In this document: one piece after another, positions 31,407-38,993 of the stretch | How the letters are laid out: each line of letters begins with the position of its first letter | Position numbering within the stretch: the stretch's first letter is position 1 | From: a virus | Reading direction: 5' to 3' (one strand) | IMG/VR virus record: IMGVR_UViG_3300046530_000361 | Location: 1-48,980 of that record | Length of the DNA: 48,980 bases | Made by a program: the position numbers and the translations under genes | Notes under the pieces: model-generated | Databases searched by the model: none | What the model was told of the DNA's origin: nothing | The model's input: only the letters and a program-made list of their open reading frames with translations

Positions 31407-31922
31407 GTGGTAAAAGTTTTTCGTATTGCCATGAGCGTGCTTGGCAGCGCTAGCGTCATCGCGCTGTTAACCCTCACGTACACGATATGGCGGGACTCAA
31501 AGGTAGACTCAATCGCATACGGCGAGACAAAGGCTCTGCTTTCCACTACGACAGATCAATTGAAAGAGATGAAGGCAGAAAATACGAAGCTAACGAACGA
31601 GACAGCGGAGCTGAACCGTACTATTGATGGTTTGCGGCAGAGTCTGCTAACGGAAGAAACGGATAACAGGTACAACAAGCGACTATTGGAAGAATCGCTT
31701 GCCAAGACGAAGGCTCAAGATATCCAACTTGAACAGATATCTCGGCTAGTAAAGGCCGATGACCCCTGCTCTCCTATCAGACTGCAAATAGCAGAAATCG
31801 AAAAAATCCTGCGAAGACCTAGCTACGATGCTTTTGCCCCACAGGGTGAGCAGCGAGACCAGCTAGCCGTAAACCTGAATGAAAAGTACAAAACTCTTAA
31901 TGCATGTTTTGGCTCCAAATAA
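31407..31922 (+). CDS. Membrane-anchored coiled-coil protein, opposite to the late operon
   Basis: The GTG at 31407 has AGGAA seven bases upstream and gives 171 residues. One N-terminal membrane helix (IAMSVLGSASVIALLTLTYT) is followed by a long predicted coiled coil (QLKEMKAENTKLTNETAELN, then RYNKRLLEESLAKTKAQDIQ) and a C-terminal domain with two Cys. It is the only plus-strand gene inside the leftward late block, and its base composition is visibly lower in GC than its neighbours. This points to a later insertion expressed from its own promoter. It could be an envelope-acting moron; no function is recognised. Confidence 0.7.
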   Translation: MVKVFRIAMSVLGSASVIALLTLTYTIWRDSKVDSIAYGETKALLSTTTDQLKEMKAENTKLTNETAELNRTIDGLRQSLLTEETDNRYNKRLLEESLAKTKAQDIQLEQISRLVKADDPCSPIRLQIAEIEKILRRPSYDAFAPQGEQRDQLAVNLNEKYKTLNACFGSK

Positions 31923-31974
31923 CTGACCATTTGCGTCGCGACAAAATTCGCTGATACGCGAAACGTGTCGCGAT

Positions 31975-32319
31975 TTACTGGGATCGTCGCTCGATCCCGC
32001 CTGGCGCCTTGTCACAATGCAGGCAATGCTCGCAGTTCAGCGTCCGGCACAGCCAGACCTTCACCCGCTGCCAGTATGTGACCATGAAGATGTGCCGGGC
32101 ACCGGCAAGGGCCAGAGCGACATGCAGCGTCAGCCCGGCGGTGGTCGGGCCAAAGAAGATGTTCTGGCTGCGAACCGACACGACGAAGCCAGTGATGGCG
32201 ATCGTGGTGTAGATCAGCTTCCCAAGGATGCCGTCTCTCACCTTCCCGCTCAGTACGCACCAGGCTGCCCACAGCGCGATAAGGCCGCAGGCGATGGAGT
32301 TGATCAGTTCAAGATTCAT
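31975..32319 (-). CDS. Holin-like membrane protein 1
   Basis: The 114-residue protein has three membrane helices: INSIACGLIALWAAWCVLSG, then LIYTTIAITGFVVSVRS and LTLHVALALAGARHIFMV. A basic, Cys-rich tail follows (CRTLNCEHCLHCDKAP). Size and topology fit a phage holin that forms the lesion letting the endolysin out. Its ATG overlaps the stop of a second small membrane protein. The two are first in the late operon, far from the endolysin at its end. Confidence 0.7.
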   Translation of the reverse strand: MNLELINSIACGLIALWAAWCVLSGKVRDGILGKLIYTTIAITGFVVSVRSQNIFFGPTTAGLTLHVALALAGARHIFMVTYWQRVKVWLCRTLNCEHCLHCDKAPGGIERRSQ

Positions 32320-32654
32320 GGTGGATTGCCTCCCCCGAACCGCTGGCGAATAAGCGCCCAGAGGTCAGCGGATTTGATGGCTCGATTGATGGCCGCCAGG
32401 AGCGAGCCGCCGAATGCGCCCAGCAGGAAGCCGATGCCAGCGACTATCTTCGGTTCGGTCACTCCCAGGTAGGTGCTGACCATGCTCGTCAGGTAGATCG
32501 AGCAGGCCATGCCAGTGATGAGGAAGATCATCCAGGCGCGCCAGTCGTTCAAGTCGTCCTTGTGCCACCAACTGGCGATCACCGCCCCAACGAGGCCCGC
32601 AATCAGTAATTCGAACCTGTCGATCTTGTCGAGCAGGCGCTGTAGATACTCCAT
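32316..32654 (-). CDS. Holin-like membrane protein 2 (holin or antiholin)
   Basis: The 112-residue protein has three hydrophobic segments (ELLIAGLVGAVIASWW, AWMIFLITGMACSIYLTSMV, IVAGIGFLLGAFGGSLLAAI) and a charged N-terminus (MEYLQRLLDKIDRFE). GGAG lies before the ATG. Paired small membrane proteins in this position are usually holin and antiholin; I cannot tell which is which. It is the first gene of the late structural and lysis operon. Confidence 0.7.
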   Translation of the reverse strand: MEYLQRLLDKIDRFELLIAGLVGAVIASWWHKDDLNDWRAWMIFLITGMACSIYLTSMVSTYLGVTEPKIVAGIGFLLGAFGGSLLAAINRAIKSADLWALIRQRFGGGNPP

Positions 32655-32743
32655 GCGCTCGACTCCGTGGGGGCATGTTTGAAATAGGTCGGCTCCAGCA
32701 GCACTCCCGCCTCAGAGCGATGGGTGTGGCGGGGCCGAAAACG

Positions 32744-32769
32744 AAAAAGCCCCGGCGAATGCCGAGGCT
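32744..32769 (-). terminator. Terminator after the 32806-33432 gene
   Basis: Leftward, a 9-bp stem with one G-U pair (32761-32769 with 32748-32756, loop of four) runs into a U-rich tract. It lies 37 bases past the stop of the upstream gene and before the holins. Confidence 0.75.
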
Positions 32770-32805
32770 TGAATGTGTATCCCGCTGTAGAAAAAGGACG
32801 CCTGA

Positions 32806-33432
32806 CTACTCAACTTCCGTCAGGCGGGGCAATGTACGCTTTATGACCTCTTTTTTGGTTTCCTTCCATGCTTGATGCAAGTCATGAAAGTCTTCATCAA
32901 CACCCCAGCGATGACCAAAGGACGGGAGGTCAAAACTTTTCCTCAATTTGCATGCCAACAAGTGGGCCTCGTAACCAAAGTAACCGACCACTTCAGCCTT
33001 ATGATTGTGTACCTCGGTCGGATCGAAAGAGGACTCATAAATCCAATATAGATGCTCACTTGCCAAGGCTTTTTCAGTGGCCAGCCATGCTAGATCACTT
33101 GCATGCTCAGCATCTAAATGCTTCAGCGTGTCTTCGGTGACCTCTAGATCAGGATATGAACATCTTGGCCAGTTTTGGTAGTGAGTGTGCGGATCCATTG
33201 GACCGGTTACTTCGTGATAGTCCCGAACGTTTTGCCGAGATTGAATAACATAGAGGTCCAGCCTCGCAATGACCCCTATTGCAGCAAATTTTGCGTCTCT
33301 CACCCTGTCTCGACGCTTAAAAAGCCAGTCTTTGAACCAGCCGATCGCAGAGGCGACCACACCACTTGCCAAGACAATTTTTAGAATGTCTCCCCAGCCG
33401 AGAACGGTAGCCCCTACCTGAACCGATTCCAT
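32806..33432 (-). CDS. Membrane-anchored protein of unknown function
   Basis: The 208-residue protein (MESVQVGATVLGWGDILKIV...) has one hydrophobic N-terminal helix (ILKIVLASGVVASAIGWF, about 16-33), then a basic stop-transfer stretch (KRRDRVRDAK) and a cytosolic domain of about 160 residues rich in His, Trp and acidic residues (HYQNWPRCSYPD, HLYWIYESSFDPTEVHNH). It is lower in GC than its neighbours. It is flanked by a terminator on each side, so it is a separate unit between the early and late leftward operons. An anti-phage or exclusion role is possible but unproved. Confidence 0.65.
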   Translation of the reverse strand: MESVQVGATVLGWGDILKIVLASGVVASAIGWFKDWLFKRRDRVRDAKFAAIGVIARLDLYVIQSRQNVRDYHEVTGPMDPHTHYQNWPRCSYPDLEVTEDTLKHLDAEHASDLAWLATEKALASEHLYWIYESSFDPTEVHNHKAEVVGYFGYEAHLLACKLRKSFDLPSFGHRWGVDEDFHDLHQAWKETKKEVIKRTLPRLTEVE

Positions 33433-33447
33433 CACCTAATTCCTTAT

Positions 33448-33476
33448 AAAAAAAAGCCCGACTCAGTGGCCGGGCT
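33448..33476 (-). terminator. Terminator at the end of the leftward early operon
   Basis: AGCCCG pairs with CGGGCT (33471-33476 with 33455-33460, loop of ten) and eight U follow leftward. It lies about 80 bases beyond the stop of the 33559-34104 gene, in the place where a lambda-like late antiterminator would need to act. I see no gene in 33477-33558. Confidence 0.75.
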
Positions 33477-33558
33477 CTCGATATCAATCCCTAATGCGCA
33501 AGGACGACAGGATGGGTAAATACTCTCTCACTTTCTCACTCGGAGCAATGGCTTTTTG

Positions 33559-34104
33559 CTACGCCGCGCAACTTTCGATTAATCCCTCTGCATCGAGCAG
33601 TTCCTGAGCGGCAGTGAGCGCCTCGTTCACCTGGTCATCCAGAGTCTTGCGGATCCCTGAGCGCCACCGGTACCGAGTAGATTCAGGCTTGCCGTCGTTA
33701 TCCCAATTTGTGATGTCGTACCAGGCGGCCGGCAGCACAGCGGCGGAACGCTTGCCCTCGGCACCGGCAACTTGCGGGATGGCCCAGGTCAGCACCGCGC
33801 ATTCCCGGAATCGCTGCGGCGCCGGCGTCTTCACCGAATTCAACAGCTCCAGGATGGCCCCATGCTTTCGCTCCTGGTGCGTCGAATACTTCGCCACCAG
33901 CGCCCGCCAGTGCGCAGGAGCCAGCGCCTTGTGCAGCCGACCGAACACCCAGCAGTCTTGGAGAAAGGCAGCCTCCTTGCCGACGATCTCCCCCTTCTGC
34001 TTGGCGCACTGCACCTTGGGCTCGAAGTCGCAGCCGCCGGCGGAACTGATGGTCTCGGCCGCAAGGGCTCGAACTACTGCTGAAACAACGTTGCGATAGG
34101 TCAT
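33559..34104 (-). CDS. Last early-operon gene, candidate late regulator
   Basis: The 181-residue protein (MTYRNVVSAVVRALAAETIS...) is cytosolic and has Cys24, Cys33, Cys51 and basic helical segments (LAPAHWRALVAKYSTHQERK). It overlaps NinG by four bases and is the last gene before the terminator and late genes. This is the place of gpQ-type antiterminators in lambdoid phages, so a late antiterminator role is reasonable. It is not shown by a motif I can name. Alternative: a NinH-like or other accessory early protein. Confidence 0.55.
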   Translation of the reverse strand: MTYRNVVSAVVRALAAETISSAGGCDFEPKVQCAKQKGEIVGKEAAFLQDCWVFGRLHKALAPAHWRALVAKYSTHQERKHGAILELLNSVKTPAPQRFRECAVLTWAIPQVAGAEGKRSAAVLPAAWYDITNWDNDGKPESTRYRWRSGIRKTLDDQVNEALTAAQELLDAEGLIESCAA

Positions 34105-34715
34105 GCGGCTTCCCCTTTTTTCAGCTCTCTGGTCATTGCCCGGTATTTGGCCTTGATGGCCTTGATCTCATCGACGGTGTACTTGCATGGCGGGTGCCGG
34201 CCTTCCAGCCAGGCGACCTTATCGGTGCCGATGCGCTGCACCAGACGAATCCGGTATTCCACGGCATTGCCGGAAAGGTTGCGGTTGCACTTCACGCACT
34301 GCCGGTGGATGTTCAGCGGCTCGAAGCGCAGCTCTGGACAGGCGCCGACGGATCGGTAGTGCCCAGCATCCCAGCGGCTGCCGGTCATGAGGTCATTGTC
34401 GTTCGGCGTTGAGTCGCAGCTGATGCACGGCAGGTGCGCGTCACGCAGGCGCACGTACTCGTTCACGGCGACCTGGGCCTCGCGGAGGTGATCCGCTCGG
34501 GTCTTCAGCTTCTCCTTGCGAACCTTGATCTCCCGTCGACCGGCCAGTGCCAGCGACTTTTTCTCCTTGGCCTTCTGCACCTCGACGACGGCCAGCGCGC
34601 ACTTCGGACTGCACACCGCCTGCCCGAGGCGCTGCGGGACGAATGAGGCCCTGCATGATGGGTTCTTGCAGGTCTTGGGCTTTGGCGCCCTCTTTTCCTT
34701 GAGGGCTACGCGCAT
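34101..34715 (-). CDS. ninG: Recombination protein NinG (Rap)
   Basis: The 204-residue protein has an N-terminal zinc-binding part (CKNPSCRASFVPQRLGQAVC, SPKC) and a second Cys/His cluster (LPCISCDS..., AGHYRSVGACPELRF, NIHRQCVKCNRNLSGN). That is the NinG/Rap pattern. In lambda, Rap is a structure-specific endonuclease acting on recombination intermediates in the Red pathway. GGAGG precedes the ATG. Its presence beside the single-strand annealing protein encoded at 45705 suggests a complete phage recombination set. Confidence 0.88.
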   Translation of the reverse strand: MRVALKEKRAPKPKTCKNPSCRASFVPQRLGQAVCSPKCALAVVEVQKAKEKKSLALAGRREIKVRKEKLKTRADHLREAQVAVNEYVRLRDAHLPCISCDSTPNDNDLMTGSRWDAGHYRSVGACPELRFEPLNIHRQCVKCNRNLSGNAVEYRIRLVQRIGTDKVAWLEGRHPPCKYTVDEIKAIKAKYRAMTRELKKGEAA

Positions 34716-34936
34716 GGATCGGCCTCCACCCTCATCAGAAGGACATCAGCCCAGCGGTAGCTGTATGGGCCACACACCGCCACGACCTTGTAGTGAGCGC
34801 CGTCCCTGCAAAAGATCTGCTCACAAGTCGGAGGGCTTGTTTCTGCCGTCAAGGCGATTCGCTCCGAACCTAGACTCCACGTCACCATGCACTTGGTCAG
34901 CAGCTCAGATATCGCCGGCTCCTTGTAATTGATCAT
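34706..34936 (-). CDS. Small phage hypothetical protein (76 aa)
   Basis: The 76-residue product (MINYKEPAISELLTKCMVTW...) overlaps both neighbours: four bases with the DUF1367-like gene and ten with NinG. AGGAGG lies before it. It has four Cys, with CEQIFCRDGAHY in the middle, possibly a zinc site. Gene packing and the ribosome site indicate a real gene. Function unknown. Confidence 0.65.
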   Translation of the reverse strand: MINYKEPAISELLTKCMVTWSLGSERIALTAETSPPTCEQIFCRDGAHYKVVAVCGPYSYRWADVLLMRVEADPCA

Positions 34937-35448
34937 GCGGCCTCCTTGAATGCTTCGAACTCGGCCATTTCGGTCAGGCGCTCTTCCGTGAGCGTTGGCC
35001 AGTCATGCTGCACCAAGTACGCGCAGCACTGGCGCCAAAAGTCTTGGAATGTCTCCTCCCCCATCGAGTCGTAGGAAAGGCTGCGAGGTGTTTTGCGGGT
35101 GAGCTGGCCCAGGCCGGGGATATCGAACGCTTCCTCGTCGCAGTACACGCCCGACTCCAACTGCAGCGCCTTGATAGCGTCGTGTGACTGCTTGCCAGAG
35201 AACCGATCGATGTTCTGGCTCAGCACCCGGCCCAGGCCGTGGACCAAACCATTGAACCGTGGGTTGCGCGGCTGCTTGAGGTCGGCGCGGATCTTCGTGT
35301 TGATCCGGAAATCCCGCTCGCGAAGGATTGACCGGTCAGCATCGGAGGACGGCACGAACGCCGCCACCTCCTTGCCAGTAACCGGATCGACCAGACGGCG
35401 CAGCACCAGGTACACGGGCATTGGGCGGGGCTTTGCTGGCTTGGTCAT
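34933..35448 (-). CDS. DUF1367-like phage protein (NinB-position)
   Basis: The 171-residue protein contains LKQPRNPRFNGLVHGLGRVL, the hallmark of DUF1367 proteins, then a helical region (SHDAIKALQLESGVYCDEEA) and SYDSMGEETFQDFWRQCCAY. The family is common in early operons next to NinG/NinB genes and is of unproved role. A function in phage recombination is inferred from neighbours. It overlaps the next gene by four bases. Confidence 0.7.
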   Translation of the reverse strand: MTKPAKPRPMPVYLVLRRLVDPVTGKEVAAFVPSSDADRSILRERDFRINTKIRADLKQPRNPRFNGLVHGLGRVLSQNIDRFSGKQSHDAIKALQLESGVYCDEEAFDIPGLGQLTRKTPRSLSYDSMGEETFQDFWRQCCAYLVQHDWPTLTEERLTEMAEFEAFKEAA

Positions 35449-36242
35449 TGCGCCGCCCTCTTCGCTTCCAGTTCCTGAGCTTGCTTGAAGAGCAGCGCCC
35501 TGCGATCCGCCAACTCATTTGCCGCGTCAATCCGCATTTCGGTTTTCCGTTCGGCACTGGCCTTGCGCATTTCCAGCATCGAGTTTTTCACCAGTTCCAA
35601 CTTCTGCCGAAGCTGGGGCTCTGGCCGTGTGACGGTGCCCGTGAGTAAGCCGGCGATGGCGCGACCGTCCTCAGTGATCGGCTCGACGCTCAGGTCCGTC
35701 AGGTACTTCTGTGCGTGTTCGCGCGGGATTCTCTTCAGCTCCATTGCCTTAGTCACAGCCTGCACGCGACGGTTTGCGTCGAAACCCACGGACACGTGCC
35801 AGTTGACCGGTTTCGCATCCTCGCGGGCCTGGCCCACGAACCGCTGGTAGGCGTCGATGAACGCCATGCGAGCGCCGATTTTGTCGCCGCCATCCAAGAT
35901 GGGTTTCGCGGCAGCCAGTGCCAGCTGGATCTCGTCGGTCAGCACCACAGTTTCGAATTCATCGTTGGTGGTCATGGCGATTGCCCAGGCCTCGTCCTTG
36001 CCCGGGCGCCCGTCGGAGGACTGAACACGCTGCAGGATGTCAGCCATTGCCAGCTTGCCCTTCACCTCGAAGCGGCAGGCCTTCAATGCGGCTTTGACGA
36101 CGGGCACCGGATACGCGCAGAGGTCTTCAGCCATCATCGCGGCAGTGCCCGGGTTCATTTCCTGGCCCATGGCCTCGGCTGTGGCGCAGATGGCGGCGGC
36201 CAATCCGGCAACCTGCTGGTCATTCATTTCAAAGGTATTCAT
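35445..36242 (-). CDS. Putative replication accessory protein (helicase loader-position)
   Basis: The start at 36242 (MNTFEMNDQQVAGLAAAICA) is chosen for its AGGTGA site, giving 265 residues. It is helical, with a conserved-looking EMNPGTAAMMAEDLCAYPVP and CRFEVKGKLAMADILQRVQS at the N-terminus and a long charged coiled coil at the end (MEMRKASAERKTEM region). It follows the initiator gene with a short overlap, the place of lambda gpP. A helicase-loading role is an inference; no AAA+ motif is present. Confidence 0.55.
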   Translation of the reverse strand: MNTFEMNDQQVAGLAAAICATAEAMGQEMNPGTAAMMAEDLCAYPVPVVKAALKACRFEVKGKLAMADILQRVQSSDGRPGKDEAWAIAMTTNDEFETVVLTDEIQLALAAAKPILDGGDKIGARMAFIDAYQRFVGQAREDAKPVNWHVSVGFDANRRVQAVTKAMELKRIPREHAQKYLTDLSVEPITEDGRAIAGLLTGTVTRPEPQLRQKLELVKNSMLEMRKASAERKTEMRIDAANELADRRALLFKQAQELEAKRAAQ

Positions 36243-37158
36243 TGCGGTCACCTGCTTGGCGTTTGGCCAAAACCATCTGGGCGGCCTGTTCTGCTGCGGA
36301 GTGGTTCGCCTCTGTCCGTTCCATCTGGCGGGCGGTTGTGCCGTTGATGCGCTGACCGGTCACCCACTGGGTGTGATAGCTCTCAGCGTTGGCCAGCAGC
36401 TCGTTGAGGCTGTGGCACTTGCGCAGCACAGCGGCGTCGCTGGTTTTCAGGAAGTGGGCAGCGACGTGGTGGGCGACGTCGGCGCCGAGCCGGTCAACCA
36501 GTTGGCCGAGCTGGCCACCGACCTTGGCGTTCCACACCGGCCAAGCGCTGTAGCGCTTGCGGTAAGCCATGGCGTAGTTCGCCCAGACCTTGAAGGTTTT
36601 GCAGGTCTGGTCTTTGGGGCCCGGCATGTCGGCGGGGATCTCAACCCGTGGGGCATCGGTGCGATCAACCACTAGCACCAAGCCGCGGGACTGAGCCGGC
36701 ACAACCTCGGCGGAGGCCGGGGGTGTAATTGGTTCAATGACCGGTTCCATGACTGGTTCAAGAGAGTTACTGATTCTGGGTGCAGCTGCTGCACTACCCC
36801 CTGGTGCAGGAGATTCACTAGGGGGTGAACCTGCTGCACTACCCGGGTGAATCTTCTGCGCTACCCCTGGTGCAGGAGGTGCACCACCCCCGTCGAGGGT
36901 GAGGAAGTAAACGTTCGACGAATTCCCCTTCGGACCACCCTTCCGGATTTCCTTGCGCAACAGTCCCGCCTCACACAAGGCTGTGATGTGATTCATGACA
37001 GAGCGCTTGCTGATCTCACACTGGTCGGCGATATGCTGATAGGACGGCCAGCACTCGCCTACGTCGCTGGCGTTGTCGGCCAGCTTGATCAGGACAAGCT
37101 TGCGCAATGGATTGCCGACGCGAAGCTTCATTGCGGCGACCATAAGGCCCATGCTCAC
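36229..37158 (-). CDS. Replication initiator (lambda gpO-like, HTH_36 type)
   Basis: The GTG at 37158 overlaps the upstream stop (GTGA) and has GAGGTG before it, giving 309 residues. The N-terminal 85 residues form a winged helix (SYQHIADQCEISKRSVMNHI, TALCEAGLLRKEIRKGGPKG). A Pro/Ala/Gly-rich linker (about 88-130) is encoded by the iteron-like repeats. The C-terminal half (KTFKVWANYAMAYRKRYSAW) would contact the helicase loader. This is the lambda O layout: DNA-binding domain, origin inside the gene, protein-contact domain. Confidence 0.82.
   Translation of the reverse strand: MSMGLMVAAMKLRVGNPLRKLVLIKLADNASDVGECWPSYQHIADQCEISKRSVMNHITALCEAGLLRKEIRKGGPKGNSSNVYFLTLDGGGAPPAPGVAQKIHPGSAAGSPPSESPAPGGSAAAAPRISNSLEPVMEPVIEPITPPASAEVVPAQSRGLVLVVDRTDAPRVEIPADMPGPKDQTCKTFKVWANYAMAYRKRYSAWPVWNAKVGGQLGQLVDRLGADVAHHVAAHFLKTSDAAVLRKCHSLNELLANAESYHTQWVTGQRINGTTARQMERTEANHSAAEQAAQMVLAKRQAGDRNEYL
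36779..36896 (-). repeat. Iteron cluster, probable phage replication origin
   Basis: A unit of the form CTGCACTACCC (with variants) occurs at 36789-36811, 36834-36853 and 36856-36877. The first and third continue with TGGTGCAGGA, and GGTGCACCACCCCC follows. Each unit holds partial inverted symmetry (CTGCACTACC... GGTGCAG). The cluster lies inside the initiator gene in the low-complexity linker, as the lambda origin does. Confidence 0.55.
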
Positions 37159-37949
37159 GCTGCACCTCGAACTGCTTTATCGTGCGTGAACTGGCCGTCC
37201 CATGTCTTCTTCATGGGCAGCTCGCCGGCCAGGTACAGGTCGTATAGGCGTGCGGCGCCCTTCTTCAGCAGGATTGGCGTGTAGGAGATGAATGGGTCTT
37301 TTCCGTGAGGGGTGACTTCGACCTGGTGCTCGGTCATGTACTTGTCACGAGCGTACGACCCAACACGGTGACGGATGCCGGACTTGCTCTCGTTGTAGAG
37401 CCAGCTGCGTGCTTCCAGGTACTTGCCCACCTGCATGACGTTGACCCCATTGAGGCCCTTGCAGAACCGGGTGTGGGTCATACCTTCCTTGAACAGATTC
37501 TCCAAGGAATGGATCTTTGTGGCCTGCTGCTCGACCTGGGCGGTGAGCATCAAGCGGGCCTTTTCAGACTCCATGGCGATCTGCAGTATTTCGATAGTGG
37601 AGAGCTGCTGTGGTTTCGCAATCTGCTCCTCCAGCTCCCTCCACCGACGAACAACTGCCAACCGCATTCTGGCGCTGTAGCCGGTAAGCAGGGTGTCAGT
37701 CATCTCCCTGTCGAGGTTGAAGCACGGGAGGAAGCGCCCAGTGCTGTCTTTGTACTGGGCTGAATATTCAGCCGAGTCGATTTCCAGTTCTACGAACATT
37801 GCGCGGATGTCGGCCAGCACGTTCTTGTGCATCTTCCGGGTCAACTCAGAAATTTCTACAGACGACATAGTTCGCGCCACGTTTTGAGATTGCGGAAAAC
37901 GTGGCGCGAGATTGTTGGGGCTATTGATCGATTCTGTGTGTTGGCGCAT
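37155..37949 (-). CDS. Rha-type phage antirepressor/regulatory protein
   Basis: The 264-residue protein has an N-terminal Rha domain (SSVEISELTRKMHKNVLADI, ... CFNLDREMTDTLLTGYSARM) and a helical link (LSTIEILQIAMESEKARLML). The C-terminal domain (MTHTRFCKGLNGVNVMQVGK, YLEARSWLYNESKSGIRHRV) resembles phage antirepressor C-termini. Rha proteins interfere with lysogeny in several phages. TGGAG precedes the ATG at 37949. It is the first gene after the terminator in the leftward early operon, coupled to the initiator gene. Confidence 0.82.
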   Translation of the reverse strand: MRQHTESINSPNNLAPRFPQSQNVARTMSSVEISELTRKMHKNVLADIRAMFVELEIDSAEYSAQYKDSTGRFLPCFNLDREMTDTLLTGYSARMRLAVVRRWRELEEQIAKPQQLSTIEILQIAMESEKARLMLTAQVEQQATKIHSLENLFKEGMTHTRFCKGLNGVNVMQVGKYLEARSWLYNESKSGIRHRVGSYARDKYMTEHQVEVTPHGKDPFISYTPILLKKGAARLYDLYLAGELPMKKTWDGQFTHDKAVRGAA

Positions 37950-37977
37950 GATTCGCTCCAGTTGTTTACCGCTGTAG

Positions 37978-38003
37978 AAAAAGCCGACCTCGAACGTCGG
38001 CTT
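37978..38003. terminator. Bidirectional terminator between the 38019 gene and rha
   Basis: An 8-bp stem AAGCCGAC/GTCGGCTT (37981-37988 with 37996-38003, loop CTCGAAC) has U-tracts on both strands. In the leftward direction it follows the 38019-38636 stop by 16 bases, so early transcription must pass it to reach replication genes. This suggests early antitermination. Confidence 0.8.
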
Positions 38004-38018
38004 TTTTGTGCCTGCAAT

Positions 38019-38636
38019 TCAGGCTATGGATTTCAGTGGGCGAGCCGACGCGAGCAGTTGCTCTGCTCTACGCCCCAACTCCCCCGCTTTCGCCTCAACC
38101 TGGCGGCATTGCTTCGCGAACGCAGGCAAGTGCGGCAGGTCCTGCTCGCACATCACCTGGTCATCGAACACTTCGCTGCCGGTGTCGATCACATCGCCCA
38201 GCGCGCGGATCAGCGCACCGAAGCTTTTGTTCGCACATTGGTCGCTGGTCATCTGACGGGCGCCGGTCAAGCCGTGGCGGCTCGCCAGTTCGTTCAGGCA
38301 GTGATCGCGGTATTCAGGCTCAAGGGCGTTGACCCACGACTCTTCCAGCCAGGACGGCATTTCCTGATCGCCGGACAGCCAGCGCTGAACACGCTTGAGC
38401 CAGCGGCCGGTAGCCTTAATGAACTCGCCCACGTCGTTCAGGCGAGCCAGCTCTTCGAAGTCCGGGACTTTCGCGTCTTTGATCTTCGCGGCGGGCACGG
38501 TCAGGTAGATCTCACGGCTCAGCGCCTGGGCGAAGTCGTCCTGGCTCAGACTGGTGCGTGCAATCTGGTTTGCAGCGTGTGCGACCAGCACCTGATCACG
38601 AGTTTGTACGGTGTGTCTGGAACTGGACGTTTGCAT
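38019..38636 (-). CDS. Early phage protein downstream of cro (unknown)
   Basis: The 205-residue protein (MQTSSSRHTVQTRDQVLVAH...) is helical, with KDAKVPDFEELARLNDVGEF, TGRWLKRVQRWLSGDQEMPS and GLTGARQMTSDQCANKSFGA. It has no membrane segment. It lies directly downstream of cro, the position of cII-type regulators in lambdoid phages. The C-terminal helices (ALIRALGDVIDTGSEVFDDQ) could tetramerise. I recognise no family, so a regulatory role is only positional. Confidence 0.6.
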   Translation of the reverse strand: MQTSSSRHTVQTRDQVLVAHAANQIARTSLSQDDFAQALSREIYLTVPAAKIKDAKVPDFEELARLNDVGEFIKATGRWLKRVQRWLSGDQEMPSWLEESWVNALEPEYRDHCLNELASRHGLTGARQMTSDQCANKSFGALIRALGDVIDTGSEVFDDQVMCEQDLPHLPAFAKQCRQVEAKAGELGRRAEQLLASARPLKSIA

Positions 38637-38690
38637 GGGGATAGCTCTCTTCTAATCTGGCTTCAATGGAACGGCGGACAGGGATGTCGC

Positions 38691-38906
38691 TTATGCGGCC
38701 ATCTCGGCCCATGGAAACGACGGACAAAGGGATTCTTTTTTGAAAGCACCTCCGGTCAACGCCTCCGCTCGCTTGGCAACCACTGGAGACATGCCGTGCT
38801 TCTCGCGAACCCAACCGGAAACGGTGCTTTGATCAACCTTGAGCTTTTCGGCCGTGACCTCCTGAGTGCCGAAGAAGGCAACGAGGTCCTTATAAATAGT
38901 GTTCAT
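38691..38906 (-). CDS. Cro-like repressor
   Basis: The 71-residue protein starts at 38906 (MNTIYKDLVAFFGTQEVTAE), after GGAGG with a seven-base gap; the longer frame runs through the operators and is rejected. Residues 15-33 form a helix-turn-helix (VTAEKLKVDQSTVSGWVREK), followed by MSPVVAKRAEALTGGAF. Divergent from cI over an 87-base operator region, it is the Cro of this phage, binding the same operators in reverse preference to favour lysis. Confidence 0.88.
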   Translation of the reverse strand: MNTIYKDLVAFFGTQEVTAEKLKVDQSTVSGWVREKHGMSPVVAKRAEALTGGAFKKESLCPSFPWAEMAA

Positions 38907-38918
38907 GCTGCCCCTCCA

Positions 38919-38982
38919 TACGGGAATACCCATATAGTAGGTTATGGGAATACCGATTTGCAAGGATATGGGAGCACCCGTA
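38919..38982. promoter_or_regulatory. Immunity region: three operators and divergent cro/cI promoters
   Basis: Three similar sites lie exactly 24 bp apart: TACGGGAATACCCATA (38919-38934), TATGGGAATACCGAT (38943-38957) and TATGGGAGCACCCGTA (38967-38982). The palindrome TTGCAA (38958-38963) can serve as the -35 box in both directions. Rightward it pairs with TAATAC (38981-38986, 17 bp) for cI. Leftward it pairs with TACTAT (38934-38939, 18 bp) for cro. Operator 3 covers the cI spacer and operators 1-2 the cro promoter. Confidence 0.8.
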
Positions 38983-38993
38983 ATACTCGCCGG

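Noticed and set aside
37827-38993. Long open frame continuous with and upstream of cI
   Set aside because: It lies antisense to the 38019-38636 gene and cro and crosses the operators. cI has a clear LexA-type N-terminus at 38994, so the upstream part is chance openness in GC-rich DNA.
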